The notes below the pieces were generated by a model. It saw only the letters and a list, made by a program, of their open reading frames with translations, did no database searches and had not been told where the DNA came from. Shown here one piece after another: positions 1 through 6,411 of a stretch of 17,145 nt of DNA (position 1 is the first letter of the stretch; the number at the start of each line of letters is the position of its first letter). A program made the translations under genes and the position numbers. Origin of the DNA: JBKHXF01 sp046566145 (GTDB lineage Bacteria; Actinomycetota; Nitriliruptoria; Nitriliruptorales; Nitriliruptoraceae); the NCBI GenBank assembly GCA_046566145.1, contig JBKHXF010000020.1, forward strand, positions 1 to 17,145, read 5' to 3'.

Positions 1-193
1 TGGCTCGGCGGCGAGATGCGCCACCGCACCGGCGACCACTTCGGGCTGATCCGCATGGGCGTCCGCCTCTACGACCCCAACCTCGGCCGCTTCCACGGCG
101 TCGACCCCGTCGACGGCGGCTCCGCCAGCACCTACGACTACTGCAACGCCGACCCCATCAACTGCCGCGACCTCACCGGCGAATTCGCGTTTC
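1..193 (+). pseudogene. 3' part of an RHS/YD-repeat protein (core end), frame lost near 190
   Basis: The frame open from base 1 encodes the end of an RHS repeat-associated core: a GLIRMGVRLYDPNLGRF stretch (the usual form is G..RMGARYYDP.LGRF), then DPVDGG, Y-x-Y-C-N-A-D-P and a DLTGEF close. RHS proteins are large surface or secreted shells that carry a variable C-terminal toxin or effector. The gene begins left of the window. After about position 190 this frame turns into low-complexity Gly/Arg/Cys-rich translation to a stop at 744, which is not protein-like. A plausible hydrophobic RHS tail continues one frame over (next entry). I therefore read it as frameshifted, or as a sequencing error. 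Family assignment is firm from the motif, but the state of the gene is inferred. Confidence 0.7.
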
Positions 194-613
194 TTGAGGA
201 ACCCGATCGTCCGGGCGGTGGCCAAGGTTGCTGCGGGGGCTGCGGTCGGCGCCTTGGCGGTCGCGGCGGGAACCGCGCTGTGTGCAGCGTCGGCCGGGGT
301 AGCTTGTGCGTTCGTCGTCGCGGGGGTCATCAACGCAACGGCTGGGACGGCGGTGGTGACGGCTGTGGACTACGCAGGTGGTGTGCGGGTGACCCGCAGA
401 GCTGTTGCGACGCAGACCGTCCTGTCGTTCGCCTCGGGCGGGGCGGGTGGTGCCTTGGCCGCGCGTCACAACACCAGCTTGCGTGCTGTGGTTGCTCGGG
501 TCATCCGACGTCACCCGCACACGGTGGGTCTGGCCGCGGGTGCCGCGGGCTCGCTGTCGATCCACCATCCGCGACTGCCGATCGGGTCGTGCTGGTCGCG
601 TCGGGTGCGGTGA
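194..613 (+). pseudogene. Out-of-frame C-terminal tail of the RHS protein
   Basis: This frame (+1 relative to the RHS core) encodes about 139 residues: an Ala/Gly/Val-rich hydrophobic stretch (VAKVAAGAAVGALAVAAG..., then CAASAGVACAFVVAGV) followed by a basic, His/Arg-rich end. Such a hydrophobic linker directly after the core is common in actinobacterial RHS proteins and leads into the toxin tip. The only nearby start in this frame is a TTG at 194 with no convincing ribosome binding site, and the frame has a stop upstream near position 47. Translation as an independent gene is therefore unlikely, and it is best seen as the continuation of the RHS gene after a one-base frame change. I see no recognisable toxin domain in the last 80 residues. 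The stop at 611-613 lies 4 bases before the next gene. Confidence 0.5.
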
Positions 614-617
614 GGCG

Positions 618-1283
618 ATGTTCTCGAAGGTGTGGCGACCGCCGGATGTCGGCTGCTGGGGCGCAGGGTTGCTGGTCGGTGCGCTCTTCGGAATGGGCTT
701 CTACTGGCCTGCGAGGGACGCGGCCACGGCCGTGGGTGCCATGACGGTCGCGACCGTGGGGTTCGCCTACTGGCTCGGCATCGGTGACCGGCTGGTGGAG
801 CTGGGCGGTGCGGGTGTGCGCAGCCACCTCGCCGTGCTCGAGGACGTGGCGGTCACGCGTAACGAGCGGTGCAGCAGGACCACGAACTGGCACGTCAAGG
901 TGGAGGTCGGCGGGCACACCTGTGAGCTGCGGCACGTCAGCGAGGACTGGGTGTCGCGGGGGGTCGTAGGGGCCTTGGACGGTGAGCGGCTGTACGCAGT
1001 TCGGCGCTCTGGCTGGGAGCGTGTGATCGTGTGCGCAGCGTCGGGACGGCGGATGGTTGTGCTGCGCCGGGCGGTTCACGCGCCGGCGGGCGTCGTGGTC
1101 CTCGACGCGGCGGGTGCGGACGTGTTCGGTGCGTCCTCGTCGGCGGCGTCGCGGGCGGTGGGGGCTGCGGCGCTGCTGGCCGAGCAGCACACGGTCGTGT
1201 GGCCCTGGTGGGCTTGGATGCTCTCACAACGTGTGCCACCGAGGCCGCCGAGCCGCCGGGCGACGAGTTCGAGCGGGGACTGA
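618..1283 (+). CDS. Two-TM membrane protein of unknown function next to the RHS tail
   Basis: 221 residues from the ATG at 618. I chose this start because it falls 4 bases after the RHS-tail stop and begins a clear membrane protein; the frame is open upstream but reads as Arg/Pro-rich noise. Residues about 12-29 and 35-53 are hydrophobic and form two likely membrane helices separated by a short loop. A soluble domain of about 165 residues follows, with alternating hydrophobic residues that suggest beta structure, and the end is Ser/Arg/Pro-rich. I do not recognise a family. Its place directly after an RHS C-terminus is where immunity or accessory genes often sit, so an immunity role is possible, but that is inference from position only. 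Third-position GC looks lower here than in the downstream genes, in line with a mobile or accessory origin. Confidence 0.6.
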   Translation: MFSKVWRPPDVGCWGAGLLVGALFGMGFYWPARDAATAVGAMTVATVGFAYWLGIGDRLVELGGAGVRSHLAVLEDVAVTRNERCSRTTNWHVKVEVGGHTCELRHVSEDWVSRGVVGALDGERLYAVRRSGWERVIVCAASGRRMVVLRRAVHAPAGVVVLDAAGADVFGASSSAASRAVGAAALLAEQHTVVWPWWAWMLSQRVPPRPPSRRATSSSGD

Positions 1284-1320
1284 CCCGACGAGGCGCAGTG
1301 CCCGCACCTGTCCACAGCAC

Positions 1321-1340
1321 GGTCGAACACCTGTTCGACC
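1321..1340. promoter_or_regulatory. Perfect palindromic SOS box (LexA operator)
   Basis: Bases 1321-1329 and 1332-1340 are a perfect 9-bp inverted repeat around CC. The core at 1323-1338 is TCGAAC-ACCT-GTTCGA, an exact match to the mycobacterial/actinobacterial LexA box TCGAAC-N4-GTTCGA. It sits 30 bp before the ATG of the HNH gene and overlaps its putative -35 region, as expected for repression by LexA. Confidence 0.8.
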
Positions 1341-1363
1341 GTGTCGCAGGGTCGTCGTATTGT
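1334..1363 (+). promoter_or_regulatory. Putative promoter of the HNH gene, giving a leaderless mRNA
   Basis: A -35-like TTCGAC (1334-1339) lies inside the SOS box. An 18-bp spacer leads to a -10-like TATTGT (1358-1363). The expected transcription start, about 7 bases on, coincides with the ATG at 1371. No ribosome binding site precedes that ATG, which fits leaderless translation, common in actinobacteria. This is motif reading only. Confidence 0.45.
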
Positions 1364-1370
1364 TCTGTTC

Positions 1371-2672
1371 ATGCACTCGAACGTGACGCTTCCCACCCAG
1401 CTCGGCGGCCCGGACGCCCCGACCTTGACCGCCTGTGCGGACACCCTCCACACGCTGTTCTCCGAGGTGGACGCGGCCGAGGTGGCGCTGATGAACGTCG
1501 TGTCGGCCACGGCCGAGGCGATCGCGACCTGCGCGGCCGAAGCGGTCGAGCGGGCGCCGCTCGAGACCGTCCTGGCCGCCCTCGGCGTGACCTCTTCGGA
1601 GGGTCGGGGCTACGTGCGGGCTGCCCGGCTCGTGACCGCCGTGCCGGCGGTGCGGTGGTTGTGGCGCCGGCGGATCCTTCGCTGGTCCCAGGTCCGGCTG
1701 CTGGTCGCCGAGACGGCCCGGTGCAACGCCGCTCAGCTCGCGGATCTCGACGACGCCCTGCGCGGCGAGGTCGACACGTTGGCCGCCGCCGATGCGGACC
1801 AGGTCGACCGGATGCTCGTCGACCTCGTCGAGCAGCTGCGCACCGCCGGCTCGCTGGAACGGTCGGCGGAGCGGCAGGACGCCGGCGGGTCGTGGCTCGC
1901 GATCCAACCCGACCTGCTGCACGGCACCTCGCGGCTGTTCGGGGAGCTCACCCCGGCCGACACCGCCACCGTCGTCGCCGCGCTCGATGCCCGCGCCGAC
2001 GCGCCGCAGAACAGCCGCACGGTCGGTGCGGTCACCCGGGCCCGGCAGCGTGCCGCCGCCCTCGTCGGCCTGTGCCTGACATCGCTCGCCGGCGGCGGGT
2101 CGGGACGTGCCCGTCCGTCGCTGGTGGTCCACGTCGACCTGGCCGACCTGGTCGATCCCGACGCCACCCTGATCGGCCGGTTGGAAGGCCGGTTGCCCGG
2201 CGCCGGCGGCTGGCTGACCCGCCGCACCATCGAACGGCTGTCGACCGACGCACGGCTGCGGGTCGTGCTACGGGACGGGATGCGGCCCCTGGCCGTCTCG
2301 GCACCGACCGAGGCCATCCCCACCGAGGCCCGTGTCGCGATCGGTGCCATCGACGCGGGCTGCCGCTGGCCCGGCTGCGACCGGCCCATCGCCTGGACCG
2401 ACCTGCACCACCTCCGCTACCGGACCCGCGGCGGCCAACACGCCGACGGCAACCTCGTCGCGCTCTGCCGACGCCACCACCGCGCCCACCACGACCACGG
2501 CTGGCACATCGCGATGGACCCCGACACCCGCCAGGTCACCATCACCTCACCCACCGGCACCCTGACCGCCACCTCGATCCCCAAGGCCACCCGGCTCCGC
2601 CGGCGCCGGCGGCCACCCCGCGGACCCACACGCCTCCCCCGCGACGGCGACCCCACCGACCCCACCGGCTGA
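1371..2672 (+). CDS. DUF222 / HNH endonuclease domain protein (13E12 repeat family)
   Basis: 433 residues from the ATG at 1371. A GTG at 1341 is in frame but immediately abuts the SOS box, so I prefer the ATG. The N-terminal 300 residues are the helical DUF222 region typical of the actinobacterial 13E12 family. The C-terminus holds an HNH nuclease fold: C331-x4-C336, DLHH at 344-347 (catalytic His), N361, and C366-x2-H369-H370, followed by HxxHDHGW. The two CxxC/CxxH pairs would bind a structural zinc. The last 40 residues are basic and Pro-rich. Members are multi-copy in many actinobacteria and their precise role is unsettled; several mycobacterial members are LexA-controlled, which agrees with the SOS box here. 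It stands alone, not obviously in an operon. Confidence 0.88.
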   Translation: MHSNVTLPTQLGGPDAPTLTACADTLHTLFSEVDAAEVALMNVVSATAEAIATCAAEAVERAPLETVLAALGVTSSEGRGYVRAARLVTAVPAVRWLWRRRILRWSQVRLLVAETARCNAAQLADLDDALRGEVDTLAAADADQVDRMLVDLVEQLRTAGSLERSAERQDAGGSWLAIQPDLLHGTSRLFGELTPADTATVVAALDARADAPQNSRTVGAVTRARQRAAALVGLCLTSLAGGGSGRARPSLVVHVDLADLVDPDATLIGRLEGRLPGAGGWLTRRTIERLSTDARLRVVLRDGMRPLAVSAPTEAIPTEARVAIGAIDAGCRWPGCDRPIAWTDLHHLRYRTRGGQHADGNLVALCRRHHRAHHDHGWHIAMDPDTRQVTITSPTGTLTATSIPKATRLRRRRRPPRGPTRLPRDGDPTDPTG

Positions 2673-2820
2673 ACCACGCCCACCAGCTGTACCGCGCCAA
2701 CCGGCGCCGGGCGCTGACCGACCGCCGTCCGACCCACCGGGCGCCCGCCGTCCGACCCGCTGCCCGTACGCAGACCGTGTCACACCGACCGCACGCGAAC
2801 CGACCACCCCCGACCCGCAA

Positions 2821-2845
2821 GCCGGGCACGCCACGCGTGCCCGGC
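2821..2845. terminator. Perfect 11-bp hairpin, possible terminator
   Basis: GCCGGGCACGC (2821-2831) and GCGTGCCCGGC (2835-2845) are exact reverse complements around a 3-base loop CAC. There is no T-tract, but such tail-less hairpins are commonly proposed as terminators in high-GC actinobacteria. It is about 150 bases after the HNH stop and before the exporter promoter region. Confidence 0.45.
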
Positions 2846-2979
2846 CAGGGGTGCTGTCGTATGCCAACGGCTCGGGTGCCCGCCGGCACGCCCACCGCAC
2901 CGCCCCACCCGACCTGGCACGCAGCCGGGCGCCCAGACGCGTCCCCGGCCAGTGGCGGGCTCGGTGACGAACCCGGACG

Positions 2980-2985
2980 TACGCT
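2980..2985 (+). promoter_or_regulatory. -10-like element TACGCT upstream of the exporter operon
   Basis: TACGCTCCCG at 2980-2989 fits the TAnnnT pattern of actinobacterial -10 boxes, and the same ten bases recur upstream of cysD (12906-12915). I see no clear -35. Confidence 0.35.
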
Positions 2986-3014
2986 CCCGCTTCCGCCTCG
3001 CGCGAGGATCCCCC

Positions 3015-4412
3015 GTGTCCGTCCGTCCCCTCCGTCGGTCGCTCCCGGCCGTCGCCGCCGGCCTGGTCCTGGCGCTCGCCGCGGCCGGCTGCTCCGACGA
3101 GCCCGAGGTCGTCAACGAGGTCGCCGAGGTCACGGCGGCCGAGGTCGTCGCCACGGTCGCCGCGCCGGCGCGCATCGCGCCCCGCGACCGCGTGACCGTG
3201 AGCGCGCCGGTCGGGGGCGAGGTCGTCGAGCTGCTCGTGGCCGACGGCGACGTCGTCGAGGCCGGCGACCCGATCGCCCGGCTCGCGTCGGACTCGCTGG
3301 AGCTGCAGATCGCGCAGGCGGAGCAGGCCGTCGAGGCCGCCGACGCGCTGTCGCGTGTCAGCGTCGGGCTGGACCTGTCGCCGCTGATCACGGCGGTCCG
3401 TGGGCAGCTCGAGACGGTCGTGCCGGACGTCCTCGACGCGGTCGAGGGCCAGCTCGGCGCCGTGCAGGACCCCGACCAGCGCGCCCAGGCCGAGCAGGCC
3501 CTCACCCGCGCCCGGCAGAGCTACCTCGAGTCCACCGCCGAGCTCCGCAACGCCGAGGCCCGGGCCCGCTCCCAGGCGAACCGCGCCTCGGCCAGCCAGC
3601 GGGCCGCCGCCGAGGCGCAGCGTGAGGCCGCCGAGCTCGCCCTCGACGCGGCCGAGGAGCGCCGCGACGACCTCGTCGTGACGGCCCCGGTCGGCGGCGT
3701 GGTCGAGCTCGCGCCGGCGGCCGGCGCCGGCGGTGGCGGGGTCCCCGACGTGTCCGCGCTGGCCGAGGGCGCCGGCGGCGGTGACCTCTCGGGCCTGGCC
3801 GCCGGACTGCTGGGCGGCGGCGGGAGCGGCACGTCGTCGTCCGGTCCGATCGCGGTCGGCGTCGACCTCGCACCCGGCCAGGCCGTCGCGACCGTCTTCG
3901 ACCTCGGCGCGTTCTACGCCGACGTGCAGGTCGACGAGCTCGACGCGGTCCAGGTCGCCCGGGGGCAGGAGGTCACCGTCCTCGTCGACGCCTACCCCGA
4001 CGCCGTGCTCATGGGCACGGTCACGCACGTCGCGATCGAGCCGACCCGGGGGGAGACCGGCGGGGTGGTCTTCCCCGTGCAGGTCGACATCACCGACGTG
4101 CCCGACGGCGTCGAGCTCCGGGTCGGGCTGACCGCCAGCGCCGAGGTCGTCGTCGACCGGGTCGACGCCGACACGGTCGTGCCGTCCTCGGCGCTGCTGC
4201 GCCGCGGTGGGCAGGAGGTCGTCTACGTCGTCGGGGACGACGACGTGGTCCGCGAGGTCGAGGTCACCGTGCTCGCCTTCGGTGACGACGACGCCGCGGT
4301 CGAGGGCGACCTCGCCGTCGGCGACCGGGTGGTCGTCTCGGGCGTCGCCGAGCTGACCGACGGGGCCACGATCGTCCCGTCCCCGTTCCCGGTCGACACG
4401 CCGACCCCGTGA
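3015..4412 (+). CDS. HlyD/MacA-like membrane fusion lipoprotein of an ABC exporter
   Basis: 465 residues from the GTG at 3015, chosen because GAGGA (3004-3008) precedes it and it places a signal peptide at the N-terminus: basic VRPLRR, a hydrophobic core, and a lipobox LAAAGC with the lipidated Cys at residue 26. Domains in order: first lipoyl half (about 62-92), an Ala/Glu/Arg-rich coiled-coil hairpin (about 96-215), second lipoyl half (VVTAPVGGVV), an unusual Gly/Ser-rich insertion (about 231-278), then the beta-barrel and membrane-proximal domains. This is the adaptor (YknX/MacA type) that links an FtsX-type ABC permease to its extracytoplasmic substrate. The lipid anchor suits a Gram-positive cell. 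Its TGA overlaps the GTG of the ATPase gene. Substrate is unknown; YknXYZ/MacAB relatives export peptides, toxins or macrolides. Confidence 0.85.
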   Translation: MSVRPLRRSLPAVAAGLVLALAAAGCSDEPEVVNEVAEVTAAEVVATVAAPARIAPRDRVTVSAPVGGEVVELLVADGDVVEAGDPIARLASDSLELQIAQAEQAVEAADALSRVSVGLDLSPLITAVRGQLETVVPDVLDAVEGQLGAVQDPDQRAQAEQALTRARQSYLESTAELRNAEARARSQANRASASQRAAAEAQREAAELALDAAEERRDDLVVTAPVGGVVELAPAAGAGGGGVPDVSALAEGAGGGDLSGLAAGLLGGGGSGTSSSGPIAVGVDLAPGQAVATVFDLGAFYADVQVDELDAVQVARGQEVTVLVDAYPDAVLMGTVTHVAIEPTRGETGGVVFPVQVDITDVPDGVELRVGLTASAEVVVDRVDADTVVPSSALLRRGGQEVVYVVGDDDVVREVEVTVLAFGDDDAAVEGDLAVGDRVVVSGVAELTDGATIVPSPFPVDTPTP

Positions 4413-5161
4413 GCGACGCCCCCGCCCCGACCGCCGCCGGCGCCGGCGGTCGCCCCGAGCCCGGCGACGTCGTCGTCGAGGCCGTCGAGGTCCACAAGCG
4501 CTACCAGCTCGGCGAGGACGTCACCGTCCACGCGCTGCGCGGCGTGACGTTCGCCGTGCGGGAGCGCGAGCACGTCGCCATCGTCGGCACCTCCGGGTCG
4601 GGCAAGTCGACGCTGCTCAACCTCCTCGGTGCGCTCGACCGGCCCACCGAGGGCGAGGTCCGCTACCTCGGGCGCGACGTGCAGACCATGTCGGAGGACG
4701 AGCTCGCGGAGCTGCGCAACCGGCGCATCGGGTTCGTGTTCCAGTCCTTCCACCTGCTGCCGCGCATCACCGCCGTCGACAACGTGCTGCTGCCCCTCAC
4801 GTACGCCGGCGTCGCGCGGCGCGACCGCCGGCGCCGGGCCGAGGAGGCGCTCGCGTCGGTCGGGCTCGCCGACCGGATGGAGCACCGGCCCACCGAGATG
4901 TCCGGCGGCCAGCAGCAGCGGGTCGCGATCGCCCGGGCGCTGGTGACCGAGCCGGCGCTGCTGCTCGCCGACGAGCCCACCGGCAACCTCGACACCGCCA
5001 CCGGCGAGGAGGTCATGTCGCTGCTCGACCGGCTCAACACCGAGCGTGGCGTGGCGGTGGTCGTCATCACCCACGACGAGGAGGTCGCTGCCCGCGCCGC
5101 CCGCCGCATCGAGCTCCGCGACGGCCGGGTCGTCGCCGACGCGCCGGTGGTGCGCCCGTGA
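4409..5161 (+). CDS. ABC transporter ATPase, MacB/LolD/YknY type
   Basis: 250 residues from a GTG that overlaps the previous stop (GTGA), so translation is coupled. All nucleotide-binding motifs are intact: Walker A GTSGSGKST (60-68), Q-loop at FQSFHLLP (Q112), signature MSGGQQQR (164-171), Walker B LLLADEP (184-190) with catalytic Glu189, D-loop NLD (193-195), and the switch His222 in VVITHDEE. The motif set and length are those of the MacB/LolD/YknY subfamily (DEPTGNLD), whose members pair with FtsX-like permeases and act by mechanotransmission. Its stop overlaps the start of the permease gene, confirming a three-gene transporter unit. Confidence 0.95.
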   Translation: MSDAPAPTAAGAGGRPEPGDVVVEAVEVHKRYQLGEDVTVHALRGVTFAVREREHVAIVGTSGSGKSTLLNLLGALDRPTEGEVRYLGRDVQTMSEDELAELRNRRIGFVFQSFHLLPRITAVDNVLLPLTYAGVARRDRRRRAEEALASVGLADRMEHRPTEMSGGQQQRVAIARALVTEPALLLADEPTGNLDTATGEEVMSLLDRLNTERGVAVVVITHDEEVAARAARRIELRDGRVVADAPVVRP

Positions 5162-6342
5162 GCGTCGGCGAGGCGTTCCGCGTCGCGTGGCAGGCGGTGC
5201 TGTCCAACCGGCTCCGGTCGGTGCTGACCACGCTCGGCGTCATCATCGGCGTGCTCGCCGTGGTGCTGCTCGTGGCCATCGGGCAGGGCGCCCGCGAGGA
5301 GATCACCGACACCATCGAGGGGCTCGGGTCGAACCTGCTGTTCGTCGTGCCGGGCGAGGGCGACTTCGCGTCCGGCCCGGCCCGCAGCAAGTTCACGGTC
5401 GACGACCTCGAGCGGGTGGGTCGGGCCGTCGGGGAGGACCGGGTCGCCGGGTACGTCATCGCCGGCGACGTCGTCCGCGCGGAGGGAGAGGCGGCCTTCG
5501 CCACGGTCTTCGGGATCACGGCCGGCTACACCGCGGTGGTCGACCGGGAGATCGCCCGGGGCCAGGACATCGCCGCGTCCGACGTCGTCTCCGGCCGGCG
5601 CGTCGCCGTCCTCGGCGCCGGCGTCGCCGACACGCTGTTCCCGCGCACCGACCCGATCGGCAAGCAGCTCACGATCGGCGGGCTGCGCTTCCGCATCATC
5701 GGCGTGCTCGACCGGGTCGGCGGCTCGGCGCTCGGCCCCGACCGCGACCAGCAGGTGCTCGTCCCCGTCGGTGCCGCCCAGCGCCTGTTCGGGACGTCGC
5801 GGCTCGACACCATCTTCGTGGCCGCCAGCGGCACCGAGGAGATCGGCCGCACCGCCGACACCGTCGAGGCCGTCCTCGCCGAGACGCTCGACGAGCGCGA
5901 CTTCTCGGTGCTCACCCAGGACGAGATCATCGGGGTCATCGGCGACATCCTCTCGCTGCTGACGCTCGTCCTCGCCGCCATCGCCGGCATCTCGCTGCTC
6001 GTCGGCGGGGTCGGCGTGTCGAACATCATGCTCGTGAGCGTCAGCGAACGGACGCGCGAGATCGGGCTGCGCAAGGCGCTCGGGGCCCGCACCCGCGACA
6101 TCACCCTGCAGTTCCTGCTCGAGGCGATCGTGCTGACCGGCACCGGCGGCGCGATCGGCCTCGGCGCCGGGCTCGGGCTCGCCGCGCTCATCGACCGCGT
6201 GTCGCCGATCCCCGCCGTCGTCACCGGTTGGTCGGTCGCGCTGGCGCTCGGCGTGTCCATCGCGGTCGGGGTGTTCTTCGGCGTCTGGCCGGCCCGACGC
6301 GCCGGCAAGCTCGACCCGGTCGAGGCGCTGCGCCACGAGTGA
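5158..6342 (+). CDS. FtsX/MacB-like ABC transporter permease
   Basis: 394 residues from a GTG overlapping the ATPase stop. The topology is classical for the MacB family: an N-terminal TM helix (about 21-42, in RSVLTTLGVIIGVLAVVLL) preceded by a short amphipathic segment; a large extracytoplasmic MacB-core domain beginning GLGSNLLFVVPG; then three C-terminal TM helices (about 265-295, 320-345 and 358-378). The cytoplasmic loop SERTREIGLRKALGAR is the conserved coupling motif that contacts the ATPase, and the end PARRAGKLDPVEALRHE is typical of the family. It would form a homodimer with the ATPase and adaptor encoded just upstream. Substrate is not predictable from the sequence. Confidence 0.93.
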   Translation: MSVGEAFRVAWQAVLSNRLRSVLTTLGVIIGVLAVVLLVAIGQGAREEITDTIEGLGSNLLFVVPGEGDFASGPARSKFTVDDLERVGRAVGEDRVAGYVIAGDVVRAEGEAAFATVFGITAGYTAVVDREIARGQDIAASDVVSGRRVAVLGAGVADTLFPRTDPIGKQLTIGGLRFRIIGVLDRVGGSALGPDRDQQVLVPVGAAQRLFGTSRLDTIFVAASGTEEIGRTADTVEAVLAETLDERDFSVLTQDEIIGVIGDILSLLTLVLAAIAGISLLVGGVGVSNIMLVSVSERTREIGLRKALGARTRDITLQFLLEAIVLTGTGGAIGLGAGLGLAALIDRVSPIPAVVTGWSVALALGVSIAVGVFFGVWPARRAGKLDPVEALRHE

Positions 6343-6375
6343 GGCGGGGCGGCTGCGGCCACCACGGGCCCTCGC

Positions 6376-6381
6376 TAGCGT
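6376..6381 (+). promoter_or_regulatory. -10-like element TAGCGT before the deacetylase gene
   Basis: CTAGCGTC lies about 31 bases before the GTG start at 6412, in the 69-bp gap after the permease gene, and fits TAnnnT. There is no convincing -35. Confidence 0.3.
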
Positions 6382-6411
6382 CGCCGCCCGGACGGCGGAC
6401 GGAGCGCGCGG

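Larger units (their letters stand above)
2673..3014. other. Intergenic region between HNH gene and exporter operon
   Basis: About 340 bases with no credible gene. Open frames crossing it are extensions with Arg/Pro/His-rich translations. It contains a strong hairpin (2821-2845), a -10-like TACGCT (2980-2985), and a perfect 12-bp palindrome CCTCGCGCGAGG (2996-3007) that overlaps the ribosome binding site of the next gene. Confidence 0.6.

Noticed and set aside
1341..1370. GTG at 1341 as start of the HNH protein
   Set aside because: It directly abuts the SOS box and lies upstream of the likely -10, so it would not be transcribed; the ATG at 1371 fits a leaderless start.
1371..2672. HNH protein as part of a homing intron, intein or restriction system
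   Set aside because: No interrupted host gene, intein splice motifs or methylase nearby; the DUF222 region places it in the stand-alone 13E12 family.
1031..3625. Plus-strand open frame of about 860 codons across the HNH gene, the gap and the exporter adaptor
   Set aside because: Translation is Arg/Gly/Pro-rich, spans two well-supported genes in other frames and has no motif.
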